A stretch of 64,000 bases of DNA. It comes from an uncultured Bilophila sp. GTDB lineage: Bacteria > Desulfobacterota > Desulfovibrionia > Desulfovibrionales > Desulfovibrionaceae. Shown here one piece after another: positions 36,567 through 46,100 of this stretch. Within the stretch, counting starts at the first letter, position 1; each line of letters begins with the position of its first letter. The stretch covers positions 1 to 64,000 of the forward strand of contig CABKMN010000003.1 in the NCBI GenBank assembly GCA_902373525.1, in the 5' to 3' direction. A model generated the notes under the pieces. It was given only the letters and a program-made list of their open reading frames with translations. It was not told the origin of the DNA and made no database searches. The position numbers and the translations under genes are program-made.

Positions 36567-38480
36567 GTGATACGCATGGAAAAACTTGACGGACTCTCCA
36601 AGGACATCGAACAGACCGAACGCGAAAAACTGGCTTGGGTCTTCCCGCAGTGCTTTGTGGAAGGCAAACTGGACATCGACAAGCTGCTTTCCCTGTGCGG
36701 CGAGTATATCCTTAAGGATTTCGAGAAGTACGAATTCACTTGGAAGGGCAAGAGTGAATGCCTGCCCCTGGCGCAACAACGCTCCACGGCCACGCTTCGT
36801 CCCTGCCTGGAAGAAAGTGTGAATTTCGACACCACACAGAATCTCTATATCGAAGGCGACAACCTGGAAGTCCTGAAGCTGTTGCAGACCTCGTATTTCC
36901 GGCAGGTGAAGATGATCTACATCGACCCGCCGTACAACACGGGCAATGATTTCGTGTATGAGGATGACTTTAAAGACCCACTCGAACGCTACAAGGAAGT
37001 GACCAGTCAGACCACCAAAAGCAACCCGGAGAGCATGGGGCGCTTCCATACCAATTGGCTGAACATGATGTATCCGCGTCTGCGGCTGGCCGCGAATCTG
37101 CTGCGGGATGACGGGGCCATATTCATTTCTATTGATGATGGTGAGCAGGCCAATTTGCGCAAGCTCTGTGATGAGGTGTTTGGCGAGGAAAATTTTGTTG
37201 CCAATATTATGTGGCAAAAGCGATATAGTCCTGCAAATGACCATAAAACAATATGCCCAATGCATGACTTTATTGTGGTTTATCGAAAATCAGAGGCTTG
37301 GGAACGAAATCTATTAGCCAGAACGGAAGAAAACGATAAACAGTACCGCTATGAGGACGAAAGAGGAATCTTTCGTCCTGATAATTACAAGTGCAATAAA
37401 ACAGCGGATGAACGTCCCAATTTGTATTATCCGATAATACACCCCCAAACGGGAGAAGAGGTTTGGCCCTCCCGTGATGCCGTTTGGCGTTACTCTAAAG
37501 AACGCCATGAAGAAAACGTCAAAAATAATTTGGTGTTCTGGGGTAAAGACGGCACCGCTCGTGTGCCTTCCTTCAAGCGGTATCGTGACCAACTGCGCGG
37601 TGGTGGCGGAATGGTCCCCGGCTCATGGTGGCCTTTTGAATTTGCCGGGCACAACGATGAAGCGGCAAAGGAAACAAGTGAACTGATAGGAAGCAGAGTA
37701 TTTTCCACTCCCAAGCCTGTCCGCCTTGTTGAAAGAATGCTGCAACTATCAACCAATCCTCATGATGAAGATATTATCCTTGATTTCTTCTCCGGCTCCG
37801 GCGTTACTGCCCATGCAGTCATGCAACTCAATAAGGAAGACGGTGGGGACAGGCGATTCATTCTCGTGCAGCTTCCAGAAATCTGTGATGAAAATAGCGA
37901 AGCCTTCAAAGCCGGTCATAAGACCATCTGCGAAATCGGCAAAGAGCGTATCCGCCGTGCAGGGCAAAAAATCCAAGCCAGTCTGCACAAACTGGACAGC
38001 GATAAAACGGATCAGTTCCGGTTGGACGGCGGCTCCGCGCAAAGCGAAGCAAAATCCCCCCTCGACACCGGCTTCAAGGTCTTCAAGCTGGATTCCTCCA
38101 ATCTGAAAACCTGGGACAGTACCCCGTTCCCGGAAGATGATCTGCTCTCAATCAGCAACCGGCTGCACAGCATGATCGATCGAGTAAAGTCCGATCGCAC
38201 GGATTTGGATGTGGTGTACGAAATCATGCTCAAAATGGGCGTCCCGCTGACCCACAGCGTTTCGCCCGTGGATATATCCGGCAAAACAGCCTGGTCTGTC
38301 GGAGACTTTCTGCTGCTCGTCTGCCTGTCGGACGGTCTGACCGTGGAAATGATTGAGGAAATGGCCCACCACGCGCCGGGCCAAATCATTCTGGCTGAAA
38401 ACTCCCTGGCCGACGACACGGCCATGTCCAACGCCTATTACATCCTGCGCGACAGGAATATCGAATTGAAACTGGTTTAA
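36567..38480 (+). CDS. mod: Type III restriction-modification DNA methyltransferase (Mod)
   Basis: An adenine-specific, beta-class methyltransferase. DPPYNTGNDFVYEDDF (motif IV) near residue 120 precedes the variable target-recognition region, and FFSGSGVTAHAV (motif I) near residue 407 follows it. The 637 aa are in the range of type III Mod proteins. The GTG at 36567 has CAGGA 6 nt upstream; ATG at 36576 (MEKLDGLSKDIEQ) is an alternative start. It lies 15 nt after the helicase gene, and Mod plus Res form the recognition/cleavage complex of type III systems. Confidence 0.93.
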   Translation: MIRMEKLDGLSKDIEQTEREKLAWVFPQCFVEGKLDIDKLLSLCGEYILKDFEKYEFTWKGKSECLPLAQQRSTATLRPCLEESVNFDTTQNLYIEGDNLEVLKLLQTSYFRQVKMIYIDPPYNTGNDFVYEDDFKDPLERYKEVTSQTTKSNPESMGRFHTNWLNMMYPRLRLAANLLRDDGAIFISIDDGEQANLRKLCDEVFGEENFVANIMWQKRYSPANDHKTICPMHDFIVVYRKSEAWERNLLARTEENDKQYRYEDERGIFRPDNYKCNKTADERPNLYYPIIHPQTGEEVWPSRDAVWRYSKERHEENVKNNLVFWGKDGTARVPSFKRYRDQLRGGGGMVPGSWWPFEFAGHNDEAAKETSELIGSRVFSTPKPVRLVERMLQLSTNPHDEDIILDFFSGSGVTAHAVMQLNKEDGGDRRFILVQLPEICDENSEAFKAGHKTICEIGKERIRRAGQKIQASLHKLDSDKTDQFRLDGGSAQSEAKSPLDTGFKVFKLDSSNLKTWDSTPFPEDDLLSISNRLHSMIDRVKSDRTDLDVVYEIMLKMGVPLTHSVSPVDISGKTAWSVGDFLLLVCLSDGLTVEMIEEMAHHAPGQIILAENSLADDTAMSNAYYILRDRNIELKLV

Positions 38481-38504
38481 GATCGTTCCCCGGACGAGGT
38501 GCGC

Positions 38505-39056
38505 ATGAGCAAGTGTATCGAGTGCAATAACTGTGAAGGGCATTATGTGGTGCGTTTGAGCAAATATGGCTATTTTGCGGGTTGCTCGGAATATCCCCGC
38601 TGTAAATCCACTCTTAAAATTTACGAGCTCGCCCACGCATACATTATGAAATACGGTCTGAACCTTTACGGTTGGAAAAAATCTTGTTGGAAGTGCAAGC
38701 TGGATACAGTGGTGTATTCCTATTTTCTCTACTATGAAATGGAAGAAATCGAAGATGTTTTCTGTGGCGTGCATGGAATCGGTCTTGGCGATATTCCTTG
38801 TATCGACAAAATAATCAGCGGTAAGTACCCAAGCATAACCATGAGTTACAGCAAGACCACAAAAAGCAGTTATATGGCTAATACTTGCCAGCATTGCAAA
38901 GCTCTGCAAGGCAGAAATTACGTTGTTCATGATCCCCATGAAATCATCCAGGATTTATGGCATGAGCACACTATGGAAAAATACCTTGTCGAAACTATCA
39001 AGGTAGACGATGTAAATTTGATGGCTGAATTAAAGGAATGTGTTGAGCTGTCATGA
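38505..39056 (+). CDS. Cys-rich zinc-finger protein between mod and res (183 aa)
   Basis: The N-terminal CIECNNCEGHYVVRLSKYG followed by FAGCSEYPRCKST resembles a topoisomerase-type C4 zinc finger. A second set (CWKCKLDTVV and CGVHG) and a third (CQHCKALQGRN) add possible metal sites. No catalytic motif. Its stop overlaps the res start by 4 nt (ATGA), so it is coupled to Res translation. Such a gene is not part of a minimal type III system; a DNA-binding or regulatory role is inferred only. Confidence 0.75.
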   Translation: MSKCIECNNCEGHYVVRLSKYGYFAGCSEYPRCKSTLKIYELAHAYIMKYGLNLYGWKKSCWKCKLDTVVYSYFLYYEMEEIEDVFCGVHGIGLGDIPCIDKIISGKYPSITMSYSKTTKSSYMANTCQHCKALQGRNYVVHDPHEIIQDLWHEHTMEKYLVETIKVDDVNLMAELKECVELS

Positions 39057-42000
39057 AACTCAAATTCATCAAACAACCCTTCCAGACCGCCGCCGTCAAT
39101 TCCGTGGCCGATCTGTTCATCGGCCAGGAAAAAAAGACCGCCACCTTCTCCATCGTCCGGGGTGAACGCCCGACCCTGCTGGAAAACCAGTACGGCATCG
39201 GCAATGCCTTGCTCATTGATGACGCCGCCATGCTCGCTAACCTGCGGGCCATCCAGAAACGCAATACACTGCCGCAGAGTAGCGCCCTGGAAGGCAAACA
39301 ATTTAGCGTGGAAATGGAGACAGGGACCGGGAAAACCTATGTTTATACCCAGACCATATTTGAGTTGAACAAGCGTTTCGGCTTCACCAAATTTATTATC
39401 GTGGTGCCGTCCGTGGCCATCCGCGAGGGCGTATACAAATCCCTTCAAGTTACCCAGGACCATTTCGGTCTGCTCTACAATAATACTCCCTCCCGCTACT
39501 TCATTTATAACAGCGCCAGGCTGTCCGATGTGCGCCAGTTCGCCACCAGCGCCAACATCGAGATCATGATCATCAACATTGACGCCTTCAAAAAGGCTGA
39601 GAACGTCATCAATCAGGCCCAGGACCGGCTGAGCGGCGAGAGCGCCATGCGTTTTATCCGCGACACCTGCCCCATCGTGATTATTGACGAACCGCAGAGC
39701 GTGGACAACACGCCCAAGTCCAAGGAAGCCATAGCCTCCCTTAATCCGTTCTGCGTTCTACGCTATTCCGCCACCCACCGGGAAAAGGTCAACCTGCTGT
39801 TCCGCCTGACGCCGGTTGACGCCTACCAAATGGGGCTGGTGAAACAAATCTGCGTGTCCTCCAACCAGGTGGCCCACGGCTTCAATAAGCCCTACATTAA
39901 ATTGCTCTCCGTGACCAAAGACCACAAGGGCTACCGGGCCAAAGTGGAAATGGACGTGCGCGGCAAGGATGGCAAAGTGGCCCGGAAAAACGTCACCCTT
40001 AAACCAAATTCAGACTTGTTTGTCCTATCCGGCCAACGTGACCTTTATGAAGGTTACGCGGTGGTGGGTATTGACTGCACACCGGGTTATGAATGCGTTG
40101 AATTCGGCAATACGGAGTTTCTCGAACTTGGCCGGACCATCGGCGGCATTGACGAGAACATTATCAAACGAGCCCAAATCCGCCGCACCATTGAAGTGCA
40201 TTTTGAAAAGGAGATGCGCTTTGCGAAAAAGGGCATCAAGGTGCTGTCCCTGTTCTTCATTGACGAGGTAAAGAAATACCGCACCCCGGAAGGCGGAAGA
40301 GGACCTTATGCGGAAATGTTCGAGGAGTGTTACCACGAACTTCTGAATCTGCCGAAGTACGCTGAACTTAAGGAGCGGTTCCGCAATCCGGTTGAAAAAG
40401 TGCATGACGGTTATTTTTCCCAAGACAAAAAGGGCAATTACAAGGATACCAGGGGCGACACGCTGGATGATTACACCACCTACAACACCATTATGAAGGA
40501 CAAAGAGCGACTCCTGTCGTTCGAGTGCCCCTTGCGCTTCATCTTCTCGCACTCGGCCCTGAAAGAAGGATGGGACAACCCCAACGTATTTCAAGTCTGC
40601 ACCCTGATCGAACAGAAATCCGCCTTCACCTGCCGCCAGAAAGTCGGGCGCGGCCTGCGCCTGTGCGTGAACCAGGACGGTGAGCGTATTGAGGACAAGG
40701 ATATCAACCTGCTGCACGTCATGGCGAATGAGAGCTTCGCCGAGTTCGCGGCCACGCTCCAAAAGGAAATCGAAGACGAAACCGGCGTGAAGTTCGGCGT
40801 CCTGCAACTGAGTCTGTTCGCCGGGATGACTTATACGGATACAATTGAGGAACAAAAGATTCTTGAGCCGGAAGATGCGGCCCGGATCGTGTCTCACCTG
40901 GAAAAGCAAGGCTACATCTCGCCTGAAGGTCAAGCACAGCCTACCCTGCAAGTCGCCGTTGAAAAGGACTGCCTGGAATTGCCGAAAGAAGTGGCTGCGG
41001 CCACGGTGGAAGTCGCCAAAGTAATCACAACGGCCACGGCCAAGGCAGCGCCGGTTACGGCGGCAGCCCTGAAATCCGCTTTATCCGGCACGATCTATAC
41101 GCGCACCGTGCGGACGGAAAAGACCATCTCCTATGAGGACGCCCAAGAGTTGCTGAACCACCTGCAACAGAAGGGCTATACGGATAAAAGCGGTAAAATC
41201 AAGGATACGCTGAAAAACGCCCTGAAAACCGGAACCCTGGATTTGCCCGCCAAGTTCGAAGCTGCCCGCGAAAAGTTTGAGCAAATTATTGCCAATGCGG
41301 ACAGACGCCCGCCGCTGCGGGATGCCTCCAAGGATGTCATGGTCAAGCTGAAAAAGCAGGTCACGGCCTCGCCGGAGTTCTTGGAACTATGGAACAAGAT
41401 CAAGCAAAAGACCACCTACCGGGTGAACATCGACAGCGCCGCCCTGATCAGCCAATGTGTCAAGGATTTGCGGGATATGGAGCTCATACCCAAGGCCCGA
41501 CTTGTCTCACAGACCGCGAACATCAATATCGAATCAGCCGGTGTGAGCCATCAGGAAACGGGAATGCGAACCACGGACATCCGCGACAGCTACAACAAAA
41601 TGCCGGACGTACTGGCTGTCATCGGCGAACAGACCCTCACCAAGCGAGCCACGGTCTGCGAAATCCTGCTTCAGAGCGGACGGTTGCGGGACTTGAGCAA
41701 CAACCCTCAGCTTTTCATTGAGCGCTGCGTGGAAATCATCCGCAACCGCCGTCATCAGCTCGCCGTGGACGGCATCAGCTACCTCAAGCTGGCCGGACAG
41801 GAATACTACACCCAGGAAATTTTCGACAGCGAGGAATTGATCGCCAATCTGGAAAAGAACGCCGTGGCCGTGGCCAATAGCGTCTATGACCACATTATCT
41901 ACGACAGCGACACCGTGGAGCGTCCTTTTGCCCTGGCCCTGGACAACGATCCTGACGTGAAAATGTTCTTCAAGATTCCGCGCGCGTTCAAAATCGAAAC

Positions 42001-42223
42001 ACCAATTGGAACTTATAACCCGGATTGGGCCGTGTACCTTAACCGCAACGGTGAAAAGAAACTCTATTTCGTGCTCGAAACCAAGGGCGACACTAGCCTG
42101 TTCAACCTGCGCACCCCGGAAGTCCTGAAAATCCACTGCGGCAAACGGCACTTCGCGGCGTTGGAGAACGGCGTGGAGTTGCGGGTAGCGAGAGAGTGGA
42201 AGAAGTTCAGGCTGGAGGTATGA
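39053..42223 (+). CDS. res: Type III restriction endonuclease subunit (Res)
   Basis: 1056 aa. SF2 helicase/translocase: Walker A METGTGKTYVYT near residue 88-95, motif II VIIIDEPQSVD near 212, SATHREK after it. The C-terminal nuclease domain has PDWAVYLNR and VLETKGD (PD...ExK) near residues 990-1012. Res acts only with Mod, cutting DNA after ATP-dependent movement between two sites. No frameshift is seen, so the block appears functional. Confidence 0.93.
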   Translation: MKLKFIKQPFQTAAVNSVADLFIGQEKKTATFSIVRGERPTLLENQYGIGNALLIDDAAMLANLRAIQKRNTLPQSSALEGKQFSVEMETGTGKTYVYTQTIFELNKRFGFTKFIIVVPSVAIREGVYKSLQVTQDHFGLLYNNTPSRYFIYNSARLSDVRQFATSANIEIMIINIDAFKKAENVINQAQDRLSGESAMRFIRDTCPIVIIDEPQSVDNTPKSKEAIASLNPFCVLRYSATHREKVNLLFRLTPVDAYQMGLVKQICVSSNQVAHGFNKPYIKLLSVTKDHKGYRAKVEMDVRGKDGKVARKNVTLKPNSDLFVLSGQRDLYEGYAVVGIDCTPGYECVEFGNTEFLELGRTIGGIDENIIKRAQIRRTIEVHFEKEMRFAKKGIKVLSLFFIDEVKKYRTPEGGRGPYAEMFEECYHELLNLPKYAELKERFRNPVEKVHDGYFSQDKKGNYKDTRGDTLDDYTTYNTIMKDKERLLSFECPLRFIFSHSALKEGWDNPNVFQVCTLIEQKSAFTCRQKVGRGLRLCVNQDGERIEDKDINLLHVMANESFAEFAATLQKEIEDETGVKFGVLQLSLFAGMTYTDTIEEQKILEPEDAARIVSHLEKQGYISPEGQAQPTLQVAVEKDCLELPKEVAAATVEVAKVITTATAKAAPVTAAALKSALSGTIYTRTVRTEKTISYEDAQELLNHLQQKGYTDKSGKIKDTLKNALKTGTLDLPAKFEAAREKFEQIIANADRRPPLRDASKDVMVKLKKQVTASPEFLELWNKIKQKTTYRVNIDSAALISQCVKDLRDMELIPKARLVSQTANINIESAGVSHQETGMRTTDIRDSYNKMPDVLAVIGEQTLTKRATVCEILLQSGRLRDLSNNPQLFIERCVEIIRNRRHQLAVDGISYLKLAGQEYYTQEIFDSEELIANLEKNAVAVANSVYDHIIYDSDTVERPFALALDNDPDVKMFFKIPRAFKIETPIGTYNPDWAVYLNRNGEKKLYFVLETKGDTSLFNLRTPEVLKIHCGKRHFAALENGVELRVAREWKKFRLEV

Positions 42224-42582
42224 TTGCATCACCCCGATTTCTGAACCCACTCTGCACGATAGCCTTAACTTATTCTCATTGCTTGCTGTTTGCGGTGAAC
42301 CGGCAGTTCCGGATGTAATGTTTCAATCAAATATGATTTTCAAAGTTTTATTTTATAATAATTTAAGATAGTTAGGCTAAGTCTCAAGTCAAGGGGAAAA
42401 TGTCAGTTTGCCTCCTCCCCCGTATAATATAAAATCGACCTAAATGGTTGCGTGCTTAAAACAGACCAGAACTCTACCAATAATTCTAGTTTGTTGGTAC
42501 GGACGTTGGTAGCAAAAAAAATAATATTTTTTATTTTAATTAAAACAATAAAATAGGTTTATTATCGAGTCCCCCTTCGTCC
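42224..42582. other. AT-rich non-coding junction between the two halves of the island
   Basis: Very AT-rich, no open frame of note. Near its end the stretch 42561-42583 (ATTATCGAGTCCCCCTTCGT, then CCA) reads like the T-arm and acceptor end of a tRNA. It lies directly before the second integrase and could be an old attachment site. Confidence 0.4.
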
Positions 42583-42623
42583 AAGTCGCTATGAGTAACT
42601 ACTCATAGCGACTTATTTTTTTG
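42583..42623 (+). terminator. Intrinsic terminator at the island junction
   Basis: A perfect 14-bp stem (AAGTCGCTATGAGT / ACTCATAGCGACTT, loop AACT) followed by ATTTTTTT. It insulates the second half from the restriction operon. Confidence 0.85.
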
Positions 42624-42748
42624 TCTGTTGCCGAAGTTTGGAACCGGGCAAAAACCCCATACAAGGGAGAAACTGGGGCATTGTACTGGGGCATCGGGCC
42701 GCTAGAGATGGTGTTCACGCATCGTCTTGAAGGGCCGGGGAAAGTACA

Positions 42749-43102
42749 ATGGACCGCCTTCCGCAATCTGCCGGAGCTTGCGCGCAACCATGCGCAAGGC
42801 CGTCAAGCCCATCCTATCTTTACCTGAACGGCAATCTCTACTATTTTCGGATTGTAGTTCCCAGAGAACTCCGCAAGCTCTGGGGACGAAAAGAAATACG
42901 CCTCAGTCTGCGCACGCCGCACCGTCGAAAGGCGAGAGCAAGGGCAATGTTGCTATTTGCGGAGTTGTCTTCCGCCATATCAGGGGGAAATATGCTGGGT
43001 CTCACAGAAATTCGGCGGCGCATGAACACTCTGCTGCAAAGCCTGCTTGAGCAGGAACATTATGATTTTTCGCAAAGACGAAGCGTTACTTTTCCAGACT
43101 GA
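42749..43102 (+). pseudogene. N-terminal part of a second tyrosine recombinase, cut off by an in-frame TGA
   Basis: SYLYLNGNLYYFRIVVPREL, RKEIRLSLRTPHRRKARARA is the N-terminal domain of a known integrase type. It ends at TGA 43100-43102, and the same frame continues without further stops into the catalytic part at 43124. A second defect is likely at the start: ATG 42791 reads MRKAVKP in another frame, and losing one C near 42811 would join it to SYLYLNGN, the usual N-terminus. Nonsense mutation is the simplest reading; selenocysteine or read-through is unlikely here. Confidence 0.6.
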
Positions 43103-43123
43103 TCTTCGCTCTCTCCCGGTGAA

Positions 43124-46100
43124 TTGGCCGGTGCGCAAGCCCGTATAGTAAACGCATGGACAAATGATAAAGAAAGCTTGCGCAAGACCGCCGATGAATG
43201 CCTTCCTGAGCTTTACGCTATGGGAATATTCAAACCGGAAGAAGTTACGCCGGAAGATACGCTCGCTATCGCCAAAGCGTACCTGCAAACGCAGGTTACT
43301 ATGCATAAGATCATCGAAGCACGGGAACATGGCGATTATGCTTTTGAGGAAAATTTCATCGCCAAAGACAGCAATACCGTCTCCCCGGAACTGTTTACCC
43401 GGCTGCACGAATTGAGTATGCCCAAGAAAATCGATGACAAGGGCACGATGCTCTACTCAGAAGCCATTGAAAGATACGTACACCAGCATATTGAAGATCA
43501 GGTATGGAAACCGCGCATAGTAGGAGAACACCGGCGAAGGATTGAAACATTTCTTGATGTAATGGGGGATATGCCCATCAATTCAATCCGCAGCGAAACT
43601 CTTAGAGAATTCCGGAATATTTTGCGTAAACTTCCCCCTAGACGCTCACGGGACAAACGCTATCGTGGAAAGACGGTCCAGGAAATCTTGGCTATGTCAC
43701 CAAAACAGACATTGAGCAACGCCAAGGTAAATATAGATGTGGCCGCCACCTGCGCTTTGCTGAAATGGTGTGAAGGTGAAGAGTACATCAGATTTTCCAT
43801 GCCCAAAAATCTGCTTATCCCGGAAAGAAGAAATGTAAAAACCCTGCGCCTTCCCTTCACAAGGGAAGATCTGGCCCTTATTTTTGCCCACCCCAAATTC
43901 AGCCAAGGCAAGTTTGTCAATGCGGCGTATTTTTGGGCTCCACTGATAGCTTTGTTCAGTGGCATGCGCCGGGAGGAAATATGCCAGCTCGCGTGCTCCA
44001 GCATTTATGAATATAAATCAAGCGGCATCTGGGTATTTGATATTGAAACCATCATTGAAGATGGTGAAGAGACTGCCGGGGTGAAAACTGAAGCAGGCAA
44101 TCACATAATCCCGATTCATAAGACTCTTATTGAGTTAGGGCTTCTTGAATATCGGGATGATGTCATGAGGCATAATCACCGGCGTTTATTTCCTGATTTA
44201 AACAGAACAGGAAGAGGCATCTACGGAGCCCAGCCGGGAAAGCAATTCGGAACGATAGTCGCTGAGGTGGTTCCTGAACCGAAAGGCAAGACGTTCTATT
44301 CGCTACGGCACAACTTTGCTGATTTTTATGCAGGGCACGATTTACAGAATGCAAAATTCAGACAGCTTTTCGGGAACCGTCCTGAGACGCTTGCAGAAAA
44401 ACAGTATGGCAAGCCTGCCGAACCTGACGTGCTTTACCATGAACTCATTGAAAAGCTGAATTATGGTCTGGATCTCTCTCATCTGATGGACTCCCGGTTT
44501 CGTGCCTATGCGCCTGAAAAGCGAAAGGGCGACGGCAAGCAATCCGGTAAAAAAAAGCAGAGGAGGCGCAGCATGAGCCAACTCTGCGTCACCCCCAAAA
44601 GCCGATTCTTGTTTCATCCTGTCATGCGGGCTCCAGCCTCGCTGGAGTTCGCCGGGATGCCGTGGATGTCCGAACATCTTCAGCACTATGAGCGCTGGCG
44701 CGGATTTCCCTGGTTCGCGTCACTTGGGGATGTCATGCCCAACCAACGGTATATTGTGCTTGAACCGTATGACGGCGTATACGATCAATTCAATGTCACG
44801 GAAGCCCTGTGCCGTGAAGAATGGAATGACATTTCCCCTGATACGTTTCAAAAGCTCAACGCCATACGCACCCTGACCGGTGAAAAACTCCACCGCCTGC
44901 TTACGGATATCTTTCAGGAGAACCTGACAAAAACGGACTTTTATTATCGCGCGGGTAACTATTTTATCCTTGAGCATAATCGGGCGCCGGTGTGCTGGAT
45001 TTTCGGGCAATCCCTATGCTGGGGGGAGGACATCCCAAGCCTTTGGGCTCACCTCCATCAAACAAGCTATGTCGATGCGATTTACCATATCTTTGATCAT
45101 CTGGGTGATCATGAAAGCACCGCTGAATTCAGCAGTGACAACAAAAAGGGCTATTGGACTCAAGAACTGACGCCACTCGCGCTGGATATCCATGCGCCTT
45201 GGCGTTTTTACTCTCCTGTCGCAATCGGCGGCGCGAGTATTTTCAACTATTTCAGAAACGGCATTCTGGTTGGGTGTTCCTGTTCAATCCCGCACACTGT
45301 TTTTGGAGAATTGAGGACCTTTTTCAGCCTGATGCGCCATAGCAAAACACGGCTCTTGCGCTGGTTTCCGGTTTATCCTGAAGCCGGTCTGTTTTTTCAG
45401 GACGACCTCCCCAACGAAATGAAAAATGATGTCCTGTTCATGCCGGATGAAAGCGCGGCTCTTGAAGAAGTGTATAAACCGGGGCACAAATCTGCCCGGA
45501 TCGGCGTTTTCTCCTATCCTGTTCCACTGGCCTGCCCCGGAGGGCTGAACAGACTGCATACCGCCGATGTCACCATGACCGCCGGGAAGCGAGTGTACAT
45601 TGTTGTGCCGGAAATGCTCCAGCAAGATGAACCTTTCTTGTCCCGAATTGAGCAGAAGTTTTCCGGCGCAGGAGCCGTGTCCGTCCAGTTCTACCCTGCC
45701 GACCAGCGGCATTCTCAGGCATTCCGCAAAACTGATTTTGATCGGGCGAAAATGCCTTCCGTCTCCGCCGGATGGGGCATTACCAAACCCGGAGAGAAAA
45801 TTCCCGGTTCTGATATTATTCGTAAAAAGGTGCTCTATCCCCTGATTGAGTCCGGCCAGCTTATATGGCTGTATGGGCCGGAAAAATCCGGTAAAAGCTG
45901 GCTGGCGCGCAGTATGGCCCATGTCATCAGTTATGGCGGCACGTTCTTAGAAAAATATGAGGCGGCTACCGGCCTGAAGGTTCTTTACATTGACAGCGAA
46001 TTGGAACCGGACAAGTTGGAACAGGCTGCGGCTAAGGAGCTTAAAGGTTTGGGCTTTACAGATGGGATCAAGTTTGCCCGCAAAGTTGCCAGAGCTAGGG

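Noticed and set aside
43100..43102. TGA as a selenocysteine codon in the integrase
   Set aside because: Tyrosine recombinases are not selenoproteins, no SECIS-like hairpin was evident just after it, and a second lesion is likely upstream.
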